Below, one piece after another: positions 9,611 through 18,537 of a stretch of 64,000 nucleotides of DNA. Position 1 is the stretch's first letter. Every line of letters begins with the position of its first letter. Below the pieces are notes generated by a model. That model did no database searches, was not told the origin of the DNA, and saw only the letters and a list, made by a program, of their open reading frames with translations. This DNA comes from Vreelandella zhanjiangensis DSM 21076. GTDB taxonomy: Bacteria > Pseudomonadota > Gammaproteobacteria > Pseudomonadales > Halomonadaceae. The position numbers and the translations under genes are program-made. The DNA lies in the NCBI RefSeq assembly GCF_000377665.1, contig NZ_KB898654.1:124001-188000 (forward strand), given 5' to 3'.

Positions 9611-11100
9611 CACAGCGTTCCTTTGGAGACCACAAGTGCTTGCAGCGTAACCCGTGCGCCGTGCTTATGCAGCGAGTTAAGCGTTTGCACATAGGCCTCA
9701 TGAAAGCGCGGGTGGTCGGATAAGTCGCCAAACAGTTCACGGTTGTCGATAAATGCACTCGGCCGTGTACGGTTTTCAGCAGCAATCGCGGTGAGCGTGT
9801 CTTTTAAGCGGTCCACTATTTCGATAGGCTCGCCCTGCTCATCGATACCTTCAGCGTAGCGTGCCCAGCTGGCCACTACCGCAGCACTGCGCTTGATCTC
9901 ACCACCGTGGGCCAGTTGATGATGAATCACCGGCACCAGCCACTTGGGGATACGATCAGAGCTTTCCGCACACAGCCGCGCCAGCGTGTCCTTGATTTCA
10001 GGATTGGCGAAACGCTCAATCAGGGTTAAGCGGTAAGTCTCCAGGTCCACGCCCGGTACCGGGGCTAGCGTGGGCGAGCCCTCTTCGCGCATATAGCCCA
10101 GCAAAAAGCCCACGAATAGCGGGTCCTGGCAAACCTCGTGGGCATAGCGATAGCCCGCTAAATAACCAAAATAGGTGAGCGCCTGATGGCTGGCATTTAA
10201 AAGCCGCAGCTTCATCAATTCATAAGGCTCGACATCCTCAACCACCTGCACGCCTACCTGCTCAACCGGCGGGCGGCCCAGCGGGAAATGGTCTTCCAGC
10301 ACCCATTGGGTAAACGGCTCACACACCACGGGCCAGGCATCATCAATACCAAAGCGATGCGCCAGCTCGTCGATATCCGCCTGTGCGGTAACGGGCGTGA
10401 TGCGGTCCACCATGGCGTTGGGAAACGCGACTTCTGCAGCAAGCCACTCGCCCAGCTGGCTATCACGGGCGCGGGCGTAGGCTGTGAACATGCGCTTGGC
10501 TACGTCGCCATTGCCTTGAATGTTGTCACACGACATCACGGTAAACGGCGCGATACCACGCTCGCGGCGGCGTACCAGCGCCTCAACGACCAAGCCAAAA
10601 CTGGTCGAGGGCTTTTCAGGGTGGGCCAGGTCATCGCGCACCTGGGGAGTTTCAAGATTGAACTCGCCGGTCACCGGGTGAAAGTTGTAGCCCCCTTCGG
10701 TCACGGTGAGCGACACAATCCGAATCGCCGGGTCGGCCATCTGCTCAATGACCGCCTCGGGGTCTTCCGGGGCAAACAGGTAATCCACCATACTGCCGAT
10801 GACCCGCGGCGCGTACTCGCCGCCAGGGTGCTTGACCACCAGGGTATACAGATGATCCTGCGCGGCGAGCACCTGCTGCATGCGTCTATCACCCGGCATG
10901 ACGCCAACCCCGACGATTCCCCAATCAAGTGCCAGCCCCTGATTCATCAACGCATCAAGATACATCGCCTGATGGGCACGGTGGAAACCGCCCACGCCAA
11001 TATGCACGATGCCCGGCGTTACCGTGCTCCGGTCATAAAGAGGAGTGCCAATGGGGGAGCCTAGTTTGCCCACATTGTGATTATTAAGCTGGGTCATCAT
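9610..11100 (-). CDS. mannitol 2-dehydrogenase family polyol dehydrogenase
   Basis: NAD-dependent long-chain polyol dehydrogenase, 496 residues, that oxidises mannitol to fructose or D-arabitol to D-xylulose. The Rossmann motif is IVHIGVGGFHRAHQAMYLD (about 31-49). The catalytic Lys-Asn-His set lies in ELMKLRLLNASHQALTYFG (about 295-315), and MVDRITPVTAQADI is a family signature. Two adjacent ATGs (11100 and 11097) follow an AGGAG; the second has the better 7-base spacing. A downstream xylulokinase favours arabitol among the substrates, though related Pseudomonas mannitol operons also carry both genes. Confidence 0.92.
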   Translation of the reverse strand: MMTQLNNHNVGKLGSPIGTPLYDRSTVTPGIVHIGVGGFHRAHQAMYLDALMNQGLALDWGIVGVGVMPGDRRMQQVLAAQDHLYTLVVKHPGGEYAPRVIGSMVDYLFAPEDPEAVIEQMADPAIRIVSLTVTEGGYNFHPVTGEFNLETPQVRDDLAHPEKPSTSFGLVVEALVRRRERGIAPFTVMSCDNIQGNGDVAKRMFTAYARARDSQLGEWLAAEVAFPNAMVDRITPVTAQADIDELAHRFGIDDAWPVVCEPFTQWVLEDHFPLGRPPVEQVGVQVVEDVEPYELMKLRLLNASHQALTYFGYLAGYRYAHEVCQDPLFVGFLLGYMREEGSPTLAPVPGVDLETYRLTLIERFANPEIKDTLARLCAESSDRIPKWLVPVIHHQLAHGGEIKRSAAVVASWARYAEGIDEQGEPIEIVDRLKDTLTAIAAENRTRPSAFIDNRELFGDLSDHPRFHEAYVQTLNSLHKHGARVTLQALVVSKGTL

Positions 11101-11212
11101 CGCTCTCCTGGTAAGGAACTGGCTAAAAAGGCGCCGCCGCCGGAAATCATCGCCACTTTATGGGTTAGCTTCATTGCCGCCCCGCTATTATCGAATGCTG
11201 ATAGCCACCGGA

Positions 11213-11890
11213 TTAGCTGGCGGCACGTACCTGCCATTCATTCACCAGCGCGCCAAGCCCTTGCATATGTTCCAAAATGCGCCAGGCACCCGCTTGTTGA
11301 AGTCGCCCGGGCTGTTCGGCATCCACATGGCTTGCGCCGACAAAACCAATCACGCACATACCGGCGGCGCGGGCAGCGGTAACACCGGCCACGCTGTCTT
11401 CTATCACCAGGCAATCACTGGGTAGGCAACCCAGCTCAGCGGCGGCGAGCAGATAAAGCGCTGGATCAGGCTTTGGGTTAGCGACCTGGTCGGCGGTAAA
11501 AATGGACGTGCCCTTGCCAAACGCATCGGCCAACCGGGTGCTGGAAAGCGATGCCACTACCCGTTTGCGGCGGCTGTTGGACACCACCGCCTTGGCCAGG
11601 GGAATCGCAAGCACCGCGTCATAGGCGCCCGCCATGGGATTAAGCTCGTGCGCCAAGCGCTCCTCGATAGCCGTATCCATCAGTTCGGTGGCGTTATCAG
11701 GTAACGTATACGCGCTGTGCTGCTCAAGATATTTAAGGATATCGCCCGTGGTCATCCCCAGCGCCTGGCTTAACCGCTCGGCCACGTTTATATCCGGAAG
11801 CCACTGGCCGAGATACTCTTCCAGCACGCCTTCCGCCAGTGCTTCGCTATCGACCAGCACGCCATCGCAATCGAATATCACAACCTTCAT
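11213..11890 (-). CDS. HAD-superfamily hydrolase (sugar-phosphatase / beta-PGM-like)
   Basis: Cytosolic phosphatase of 225 residues, HAD subfamily I with a C1 cap. The nucleophile motif is DCDGVLVDSE (Asp7 and Asp9). Motif II is VVSNSRRKR (about 105), and the acidic pair is in KPDPALYLLAA...VIEDSVAGVTAA (about 142-170). The ATG overlaps the stop of the ATP-binding subunit (ATGA), so it is part of the polyol operon. It probably removes phosphate from a sugar or polyol phosphate, as a rescue or pathway step; the substrate is not readable from sequence. Confidence 0.85.
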   Translation of the reverse strand: MKVVIFDCDGVLVDSEALAEGVLEEYLGQWLPDINVAERLSQALGMTTGDILKYLEQHSAYTLPDNATELMDTAIEERLAHELNPMAGAYDAVLAIPLAKAVVSNSRRKRVVASLSSTRLADAFGKGTSIFTADQVANPKPDPALYLLAAAELGCLPSDCLVIEDSVAGVTAARAAGMCVIGFVGASHVDAEQPGRLQQAGAWRILEHMQGLGALVNEWQVRAAS

Positions 11891-13035
11891 ACCGGGGCCT
11901 CGGCAGCACCTGGGGTACGGTTATCCTGTCGGGTCAGCCCGGCCAGCGGATGCTGGGTAAGGCTTGCCAGCGCACGGCCGTCGCTATCAAACAGATGCGC
12001 ACGCTCAGGGGCGAAGCTAAAGCGCACGGTTTCGTGTACCCGGTAGCCCACATCGCCATCGGCCATCAGGGTTACCAGCAGTTCTCCCATGCGCACATAA
12101 AGCGATGTTTGCCCGCCTAAACGCTCAAGCACTTCAATTTGACCGCTTAACGCGCCCGCCTCATCCAGCACCAGGTGTTCTGGCCGGACACCCAGTTCAA
12201 GCGTTGCGTCCTGCTCAAGGGTATGGCCATCGGCGGGCACCGTGCACTCCCCCCCACCGGGCAAACGTATATAGACACCCTCAGGCGATACGCTTAACAA
12301 GTCGACATTAAAGAAATTCATCTTGGGCGAGCCGATAAAGCCCGCTACAAAGCGGTTAGCCGGGTGATGATAGAGCGCCATGGGTGAGCCCACCTGCTCG
12401 ACCACACCGTCATGCAACACGACAATCTTGTCGGCCATAGTCATGGCTTCGATCTGGTCGTGGGTGACGTAAATCATGGTGGCGTTGAGCTTATCGTGCA
12501 GGCGGGCAAGCTCGATGCGCATCTGCACGCGCAGCGCGGCATCCAGGTTGGAGAGCGGCTCATCAAACAGGAAAATACTCGGATTGCGCACTATCGCCCG
12601 GCCAATGGCCACCCGCTGACGCTGACCACCGGAGAGCGCTTTGGGCTTACGATCCAGCAGCGGCTCAAGCTGGAGTACCTTGGCCGCTTCCAGCACCTTG
12701 GCGCGGCGCTCCTCTTTAGGCACGCCGGCCAGGCGCATACTAAAACCCATGTTGCCTTCCACGGTCATGTGCGGATACAGGGCGTAGCTTTGAAACACCA
12801 TGGCCAGGCCGCGGTCGGCCGGGCCGACCTCGTTCATGCGTTGGGCGTCGATCACAATGTCACCGTCGGTGGCGCTTTCCAGCCCTGCGATAATGCGCAT
12901 TAGCGTTGATTTACCGCACCCCGAAGGCCCGACAAAGACCACAAACTCCTGATCGTTCACGTCAAGATCGATGCCCTTGAGTACCGAGGTGTCGCCAAAG
13001 CGCTTGGTAATATTGTTAAGTTGTAAGGTTGCCAT
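11887..13035 (-). CDS. polyol ABC importer, ATP-binding subunit (SmoK/MtlK/UgpC type)
   Basis: Energises sugar-alcohol import, 382 residues. Walker A GPSGCGKST is at 36-44, the Q-loop in VFQSYALYPHMTV (about 80), signature LSGGQRQRV at 134-142, Walker B FLFDEPLSNLD at 155-165 and the switch His in YVTHDQIEAM (about 190). A C-terminal TOBE/MalK regulatory domain follows (about 240-360). AAGGAG sits 6 bases before the ATG. It lies 11 bases after the second permease and is translationally coupled to the HAD gene. Confidence 0.95.
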   Translation of the reverse strand: MATLQLNNITKRFGDTSVLKGIDLDVNDQEFVVFVGPSGCGKSTLMRIIAGLESATDGDIVIDAQRMNEVGPADRGLAMVFQSYALYPHMTVEGNMGFSMRLAGVPKEERRAKVLEAAKVLQLEPLLDRKPKALSGGQRQRVAIGRAIVRNPSIFLFDEPLSNLDAALRVQMRIELARLHDKLNATMIYVTHDQIEAMTMADKIVVLHDGVVEQVGSPMALYHHPANRFVAGFIGSPKMNFFNVDLLSVSPEGVYIRLPGGGECTVPADGHTLEQDATLELGVRPEHLVLDEAGALSGQIEVLERLGGQTSLYVRMGELLVTLMADGDVGYRVHETVRFSFAPERAHLFDSDGRALASLTQHPLAGLTRQDNRTPGAAEAPV

Positions 13036-13046
13036 GCAAAACTCCT

Positions 13047-13934
13047 TTACTTGACGGCGCCAAAGGTCAGGCCACGTACCATTTGTTTTTGGGTCATCCA
13101 GCCAAGAATAAGGATGGGGGCAATGGCCATGGTGGAAGCCGCCGAGAGCTTGGCCCAGAAAAGCCCTTCAGGACTTGAAAATGAGGCGATGTACGCGGTT
13201 AGCGGAGCGGCCTTGGAAGACGTGAGATTAAGACTCCAAAACGCTTCGTTCCAACTCAAAATCACCGACAGCAGCCCGGTAGATGCGATGCCGGGCAGAG
13301 TGAGTGGCAAGAGCAGAAAGAACACTTCCTGCAGGGTCGACGCACCGTCCATTCGCCCGGCTTCCAGGATGTCCTTGGGCATATCCTTAAAAAAGGTGTA
13401 AAGCATCCACACCACGATAGGCAGGTTCATTAAGGTGTAAATAATGATCAGCCCGGTGCGCGTATCGAGTAACCCGACATCACGGAAAATCAGGTAAATC
13501 GGCACCAGCACACCCACGGGGGGCAACATCTTGGTGGAGAGCATCCACAGCAACGTACCCTTGGTGCGTCTGGTGGGTAAAAACGCCATGGAGTAGGCAG
13601 AAGGAATGGCAATCAATAGCGCCAGAAAAGTCGAGCCAAACGCGACGGCGACACTATTGAGCGCAAAGCGCGCATAGCCTGAACGCGCCTGAACGGCTTC
13701 ATAGCTTTCAAGCGTGGGCGAAAAAATAAAGCTTGGGTCGGCAATCGCGGCCGCTTCGGTTTTAAAGCCGGTGAGTATCATCCAGAGAATCGGAAAGAAA
13801 ATCACCAGGGCGACCGTCCAGCCCAGCACGGTGATCAACAGCATTTTCATGCTGGCAGCCCCACGGCCCGCGCCGGCACTGGCATTAGCACTGGGCATGG
13901 CCTGCGCTGGGGTATTGGAACGTAGTAGTGTCAT
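13047..13934 (-). CDS. polyol ABC importer, inner-membrane permease (SmoG/MtlG type)
   Basis: Carbohydrate-type (MalG family) permease of 295 residues with six predicted membrane helices and a Ser/Ala-rich cytoplasmic leader (about 1-30). The EAA coupling motif is EAGRMDGASTLQEVFFLLLPLTLPG (read in two parts, about residues 190-215). The C-terminal sequence KQMVRGLTFGAVK is the classic end of this family (GLTxGAVKG). A good GGAGA ribosome site precedes the ATG. It forms a heterodimer with the product of the next gene upstream. Confidence 0.94.
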   Translation of the reverse strand: MTLLRSNTPAQAMPSANASAGAGRGAASMKMLLITVLGWTVALVIFFPILWMILTGFKTEAAAIADPSFIFSPTLESYEAVQARSGYARFALNSVAVAFGSTFLALLIAIPSAYSMAFLPTRRTKGTLLWMLSTKMLPPVGVLVPIYLIFRDVGLLDTRTGLIIIYTLMNLPIVVWMLYTFFKDMPKDILEAGRMDGASTLQEVFFLLLPLTLPGIASTGLLSVILSWNEAFWSLNLTSSKAAPLTAYIASFSSPEGLFWAKLSAASTMAIAPILILGWMTQKQMVRGLTFGAVK

Positions 13935-13963
13935 TTGTATTCTCCAAGTGCCCAGGGCGCTCG

Positions 13964-14854
13964 CTAGTCTTCCAGGTTTTTGGCAACCATTCGCACCAGA
14001 AAAATCGCCACGATATTGGCCAGGATAATCGCGATCACCCCACCGGCTGAGGCGACACCCACATCAAAATCAAGCAGTGCCCGCATATAGATCAGATAGG
14101 CCAGGTTAGTTGTGGCAAGCCCAGGTCCGCCCGAAGTGGTCACAAAAATTTCGGCAAAAATGGTCAGCAGGAAGATCATTTCAATCATGATCACCACGCT
14201 GATCGCCCGCTTTAGATGGGGCAGCGTGATAAAGAAGAAAATAGCGATAGGCCCGGCACCATCCATCCGCGCGGCCTCGACCTGGTCTTCATCCAGGGAC
14301 TGCATCGCGGTGAGCAGAATCAACAGCGCAAAGGGCAACCACTGCCATGCCACAATGATCACGATGGAGGTTAACGGCAGCGCTGAAAACCAATCAACGG
14401 CAGGCAAACCAAGTGAGTTTGCCAACCACGCCAACACCCCGTTAGAGGGGTGCATCATCATGTTTTTCCACACCAGTGCGCTCACGGTGGGCATCACAAA
14501 AAAGGGTGAAATCGCCAACACTCGGGCAATCCCGCGCCCGGCAAAGTCCTGCTGAAACAGGACGGCCAACAGCGTGCCGCCCACTACGGTAATCGCCAAT
14601 ACCCAGCCTACCAGCAGCAAGGTATTGCCCATTGCCTTCCAAAGTGCGGGGTCGGTCAGCAGATACTCGTAGTTTTCAACACCTGCAAAGCCGCTCATGC
14701 CCGGCATCAGCAGGTTGTAGTACTGAAAGGAGAACCATATCGTCATGCCTAACGGTATGATCATCCATAGCAACAGCAGCGTCACAGCGGGGGCTTGAAG
14801 CGATAACGTTCTAAGTCCGCCGACCGTGCGGCCAGAAGCACGTGTTTTAGTCAT
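13964..14854 (-). CDS. polyol ABC importer, inner-membrane permease (SmoF/MtlF type)
   Basis: MalF-family permease of 296 residues with six membrane helices. The EAA loop motif is EAARMDGAGPIAIFFFITLP (about 195-214). The ATG at 14854 is preferred over a start 13 codons upstream, because the longer form would add a poor leader that runs into the hairpin region between this gene and the binding-protein gene. The ribosome site (CAGGT) is weak, in keeping with a lower dose of permease than of binding protein. Confidence 0.92.
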   Translation of the reverse strand: MTKTRASGRTVGGLRTLSLQAPAVTLLLLWMIIPLGMTIWFSFQYYNLLMPGMSGFAGVENYEYLLTDPALWKAMGNTLLLVGWVLAITVVGGTLLAVLFQQDFAGRGIARVLAISPFFVMPTVSALVWKNMMMHPSNGVLAWLANSLGLPAVDWFSALPLTSIVIIVAWQWLPFALLILLTAMQSLDEDQVEAARMDGAGPIAIFFFITLPHLKRAISVVIMIEMIFLLTIFAEIFVTTSGGPGLATTNLAYLIYMRALLDFDVGVASAGGVIAIILANIVAIFLVRMVAKNLED

Positions 14855-14897
14855 GGGAATACCTGCGCGAAAAAACCAACGAGAAACCGTCACAACA

Positions 14898-14929
14898 CGC
14901 CTACCCGCGTAGCGGGTAGGCGCTTTTTT
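14898..14929 (+). terminator. strong hairpin between binding-protein and permease genes
   Basis: An 11-bp perfect stem (14898-14908 with 14912-14922) closes on a 3-base loop. The T-run (14924-14929) lies on the plus-strand side, so it is a canonical terminator only for antisense transcripts. For the operon mRNA it is a hairpin without U-tail just after the binding-protein stop, the usual place for a 3'-end stabiliser that lets that gene accumulate above the permeases. Confidence 0.75.
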
Positions 14930-14932
14930 ATA

Positions 14933-16252
14933 TCAGTCGTTGTAACCCGCTCGCTGCATAGTGCGCTCAGTGGCGCGCTGGGCACTGTTTAGCGCTTGCT
15001 CTACCGTGGTGTCGCCGGTTAACGCAGCGGCAATGCTCTGCCCTACCTGGGTGCCAATCGCCTGGAACTCGGGGATATTGACAATTTGCACGCCGGTATA
15101 AGGGTTCGGCTCTAGCGTGGAATCGGTTGGGTCAGCATTTTGAATCGCGCTCAGCACAAAATCAGCGAAAGGCGCGGCTTGCGTGTACTGCTCATTGGCG
15201 TAGGTGGATTCGCGAGTACCCGGCGGTACATTGGTCCAGCCATGGGTTTCACCGACCAGCTCAATGTATTCCTGCGATGTCGCCCAGGTTATGAACTGCT
15301 TAGCGGCGTCTTTGTGTTCGGAAGAGGCAGGAATCGCCAGCGCCCAGGTCCATAGCCAGTGCGAGCCTTTGGGTGTTTGTGCCACCGGTGCTGGGGCAAA
15401 ACCAAGGTTGTCGGCAACGCTGGATTCGTCACCATCATAAAGCGTTCCCGCCGCGGAAGTAGCGTCTACCCACATCGCACAGTTTCCGCGTGAGAATAGC
15501 GCCAGGTTTTCATTAAAACCGTTGGAGCTGGCGCCGGGCGGGCCATAGTTACCCAGCAGGTCCACATAGAATTCGATGGCATTCATCCAGGGTTCAGAAT
15601 TGAGCTCGGGGTTCCACTCTTCATCAAACCAGCGGCCACCGTAAGTGTTTACCAGCGTGGTGACGAAGGCCATGTTTTCACCCCAGCCGGGCTTACCACG
15701 CAGGCAGATACCCGCCACTCCTTCCTGCGCACCGTGGAGCTGCTCGGCCCAGTCGCGCACCTCGCTCCAGCTCGGCTGTTCGGGCATTTCAATACCGGCT
15801 TCCTCGAAGAGGTCTTTGCGGTAGTACATCATCGAGCTTTCCGCATAAAACGGCAGTGCGTAGGGCGTGCCATCAAGGCTTAGGCCATCGCGTACGGACG
15901 TCAACAAGTCGTCTACGGCGTACTCGTCAGGTAGGTCATCCAGGGGCTCAAGCCACTCGCGCTCTGCCCAGATCGGTGCTTCATAAGCGCCGATGGTCAT
16001 CACATCAAACTGACCGCCCCCGGTGGCAATATCGGTGGTCATGCGCTGGCGAAGAACATTTTCTTCCAGTACCACCCAGTCCAGCGTGATATCCGGATGC
16101 GCCTCTTCAAACGCATCGGTCAAGCTCTGCATGATCACCATATCGTTGTTATTAACGGTGGCAACGGTGATTTCTGTTTGGGCCTGAGCATGGCCAGCCA
16201 TCGCAATGGCTGCCGCTAAGGTGGTCACAGGCAAGTGACGCGCGAGTCGCAT
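14933..16252 (-). CDS. polyol ABC importer, periplasmic binding protein (SmoE/MtlE type)
   Basis: Extracellular solute-binding protein family 1, 439 residues. The Sec signal is about residues 1-24 (ends GHAQAQ). The mature protein opens with TEITVATVNNNDMVIMQSL and is strongly acidic, as expected for a halophile periplasm. Internal landmarks such as YALPFYAESSMMYYRKDLFEEAG (around 115-137, read in parts) and SHWLWTWALAIPASS are typical of polyol-binding members. AAGGAG lies 6 bases before the ATG. It is the first structural gene of the operon, directly behind the regulator. Confidence 0.94.
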   Translation of the reverse strand: MRLARHLPVTTLAAAIAMAGHAQAQTEITVATVNNNDMVIMQSLTDAFEEAHPDITLDWVVLEENVLRQRMTTDIATGGGQFDVMTIGAYEAPIWAEREWLEPLDDLPDEYAVDDLLTSVRDGLSLDGTPYALPFYAESSMMYYRKDLFEEAGIEMPEQPSWSEVRDWAEQLHGAQEGVAGICLRGKPGWGENMAFVTTLVNTYGGRWFDEEWNPELNSEPWMNAIEFYVDLLGNYGPPGASSNGFNENLALFSRGNCAMWVDATSAAGTLYDGDESSVADNLGFAPAPVAQTPKGSHWLWTWALAIPASSEHKDAAKQFITWATSQEYIELVGETHGWTNVPPGTRESTYANEQYTQAAPFADFVLSAIQNADPTDSTLEPNPYTGVQIVNIPEFQAIGTQVGQSIAAALTGDTTVEQALNSAQRATERTMQRAGYND

Positions 16253-16290
16253 AAAGCTCTCCTTTGGCAGGTATTGGCATTATTATCGCC

Positions 16291-16324
16291 TGATCATTTT
16301 GATCATGTTCCGAACAAATGATCG
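16291..16324. promoter_or_regulatory. candidate SorC-family operator upstream of the polyol operon
   Basis: Three TGATC(A/G) copies lie within 34 bases (16291, 16300, 16319). Two form TGATCA-TTT-TGATCA. The second and third flank an outer dyad, GATCATGTTC and GAACAAATGATC. The block sits about 40-70 bases before the binding-protein ATG and just after the regulator gene, the expected place for the control site. The assignment to the SorC-like regulator is inference from position. Confidence 0.5.
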
Positions 16325-16406
16325 TACTTAAACCAAAAAAAATCAAAGCTCAATGGCTTAGACTTTACGCTTACGCGACTTGCTAAAGACCCGCTTTTGA
16401 AGTGGG

Positions 16407-17357
16407 TTAGAGTCGCTCGACAATGTTTTGGGCGGCTACTTCGTCCGTAATCAGCCCTTTTAACCAACCGCCCTGAAGGGCTGCGTGAATACCGGGGGCC
16501 TTAGCGTATCCTCCCGCAATCGCCACTATCGTCTGCTTGCCGAATTGCGCTAGCGGCAGGCTGGTAACACGCCGAGTAATCGAGCAATCAATCACCTCGC
16601 CCCGGCTATTTAACGGCCAACCAAGCAGTTCCCCCACTGCTTCCAGCTCCAACAGCTCATCAAGCTCGCGCTCACTGATAAAGTGGTCCTGAAAAAGTGT
16701 GGCCCGGCGATCGATGCGCCCGACGCCAATAAACGCCGCTTCGGCCTCTTTCGTTACCGTGGCAATGGCTTGAAACAGGCGCTGCGACAACATCGCATTT
16801 TTTTCCTCAAGCGATTCCGCCACCACCGGCGCCGGCAGTAAAAACCGCTCACCGCCGGTTTTATCCGCCAATAGCATCACCGCGTCGTAACGGTTAGCCG
16901 AGCCGTCACGAGCTACATTACCCACCAGCGACACAAAGCGGTGCTGGGGCCGCTCCATACGGTCAAGCGCCTCGACCGCCGCACGCACAGAGCGCCCGCT
17001 GCCAAGCGAAAGGGTAAGCGGTTGGCTGCGCTCAACCAGCTTGCCGATGCGCTCGGCTCCAGCAACACCCAGGTAATACGTGGCGCTGTCTGGGGTATTC
17101 TTTTCAGCGGGCACTACATCACAAAACGTCAGCCCAAAGTGGTCACGTAGCGCACGGCCCAACGCCATGCACGTCGAAATGGGATGATCAATATGTACCT
17201 TGACCATGCCTTCCTGGCGCGCCAGCGCTAAAAGACGCTGCACGCCAGGCCGTGAGACGCCTAACTGGCTTGCAATCTCGTCCTGGGTTAGCCCGCCAAC
17301 GTATGACATCCAGGCCGCTCTTGCCGCCTGATCCAGCTTAACCTCAAATTTATCCAT
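16407..17357 (-). CDS. SorC/SmoC-family sugar-binding transcriptional regulator
   Basis: DNA-binding regulator of 316 residues. The N-terminal helix-turn-helix is LTQDEIASQLGVSRPGVQRLL (about 23-43, read in parts). It is joined to a DeoR/SorC sugar-binding domain (about 60-316) with LSLGSGRSVRAAVEAL and a late IVAIAGGYAKAPGIHAAL, both hallmarks of the family. It stands first on the same strand as the polyol transport and catabolic genes, 154 bases before them, so it most likely senses a phosphorylated polyol or sugar and controls that operon. Confidence 0.9.
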   Translation of the reverse strand: MDKFEVKLDQAARAAWMSYVGGLTQDEIASQLGVSRPGVQRLLALARQEGMVKVHIDHPISTCMALGRALRDHFGLTFCDVVPAEKNTPDSATYYLGVAGAERIGKLVERSQPLTLSLGSGRSVRAAVEALDRMERPQHRFVSLVGNVARDGSANRYDAVMLLADKTGGERFLLPAPVVAESLEEKNAMLSQRLFQAIATVTKEAEAAFIGVGRIDRRATLFQDHFISERELDELLELEAVGELLGWPLNSRGEVIDCSITRRVTSLPLAQFGKQTIVAIAGGYAKAPGIHAALQGGWLKGLITDEVAAQNIVERL

Positions 17358-17541
17358 TGATTGGTTTCCCGCTCGTGTTTACAACTCCATTGATGAACCT
17401 ACCGATTACTCTATTGACCAACCCTACACAACAAGTAGCGCTCTCCCCTCAACGCCACCGGCACGACCAGAAGCTGTCTATCCGCTATGATGCTATCTAG
17501 TTCATGGTTATATTTAGCCCATTGTTAACAGGAGTGACGGC

Positions 17542-17853
17542 ATGTACAAGCTAGCGTTTTTTGTCCCTGTCGACGATGCAGAAAGCGTTAAGGAAGCGGT
17601 TTTTGAAACCGGTGCCGGGCGCATAGGTCATTATGAGGCCTGCTGTTTTCAAACTCAGGGCCGCGGCCAATTTCGTCCGATTGAAGGCGCCCACCCGCAT
17701 ATTGGCGAGGTGGGTAAGCTTGAATACGTTGAAGAGCTTAAAGTAGAGCTGGTGTGTAAAGATTCGTGCATCCACGCCGCCATTGCTGCTCTGAAGCTCG
17801 CCCACCCATATGAAGAAGTCGCTTACGATGTTTGGCAGCTCGACGATCTTTAG
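17542..17853 (+). CDS. NIF3-like / YqfO-type small protein
   Basis: A 103-residue protein of CutA-like ferredoxin fold that matches the inserted domain of YqfO/NIF3 proteins. KLAFFVPVDDAESVKEAVFE at the start, GHYEACCFQTQGRGQFRP in the middle and AHPYEEVAYDVWQL at the end are diagnostic. It lacks the flanking metal-binding NIF3 lobes, as in many gammaproteobacteria that encode this domain alone. AGGAG lies 8 bases before ATG. The function is not established. Confidence 0.85.
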   Translation: MYKLAFFVPVDDAESVKEAVFETGAGRIGHYEACCFQTQGRGQFRPIEGAHPHIGEVGKLEYVEELKVELVCKDSCIHAAIAALKLAHPYEEVAYDVWQLDDL

Positions 17854-17886
17854 CCGCGCTCTTTAGCGAATCTTCGTCGTTAGCAC

Positions 17887-18444
17887 TCAGGCACTGCCAA
17901 AGTAGCGTTCACGGTCTTCTGGGGTGATAGTGCTGCTGTGAAGCGGAAAGTGCCCCAAAGGCCGGTCGTGATAAAAGTGGCGCAGCGTACGTTCAATGGT
18001 GGGGAAGGCAAGTTCCTCCCAAGGAATTTCGTGCTCATCAAACAGGGCGACGTCCAGGCTTTCAACGCCTGCGCTAAAGCCACCCACCAGTTCGGCGCGA
18101 AAAATCATGTACACCTGATTAATGTGCGGCAGATCAATCAGCGTATAGAGGTCTGCCAGTGTCACCTCAGCATTAGCTTCTTCACGGGTTTCCCGAGTAG
18201 CTGCCTGCTGGGTGGTTTCGGCATTTTCCATATAGCCAGCGGGCAGTGTCCAGTAGCCTTTACGCGGTGCAATAGCACGCTTACAGAGCAGAACTTTGGA
18301 GCCACTAACCGGTAATGTACCCGCCACAATACGCGGATTCTGATAATGGATAGTACCGCAGGCATCACATAGATAGCGTGACCTGTCATCGCCTTCGGGA
18401 ACGGCAAAACGTACTTTCTCACCGCACTGGCTGCAAAAATTCAT
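17887..18444 (-). CDS. Nudix hydrolase with zinc ribbon
   Basis: A 185-residue nucleotide pyrophosphatase. The N-terminal zinc ribbon has Cys4, Cys7, Cys26 and Cys29 (CSQC...CDAC). It is followed by a Nudix fold whose box runs from Gly70 to about 92 with catalytic RETREEANAEV. The arrangement resembles a minimal NudC-like or ADP-ribose type enzyme; the substrate is not certain. It is divergent from a second, unrelated Nudix gene, with the two start regions nearly abutting. Confidence 0.88.
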   Translation of the reverse strand: MNFCSQCGEKVRFAVPEGDDRSRYLCDACGTIHYQNPRIVAGTLPVSGSKVLLCKRAIAPRKGYWTLPAGYMENAETTQQAATRETREEANAEVTLADLYTLIDLPHINQVYMIFRAELVGGFSAGVESLDVALFDEHEIPWEELAFPTIERTLRHFYHDRPLGHFPLHSSTITPEDRERYFGSA

Positions 18445-18537
18445 GGTGTGTTCCTACGGCTAAATAGCAAAGATTACCGCGTGCTTGACGCGTATGACCA
18501 CTGCTGGGTAAAAAGAGACAAAGTGATTGGATACCTC

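Noticed and set aside
10288..11064. 258-codon frame opposite the mannitol dehydrogenase gene
   Set aside because: His/Arg/Gly-rich antisense frame; the minus-strand gene has clear motifs and operon coupling.
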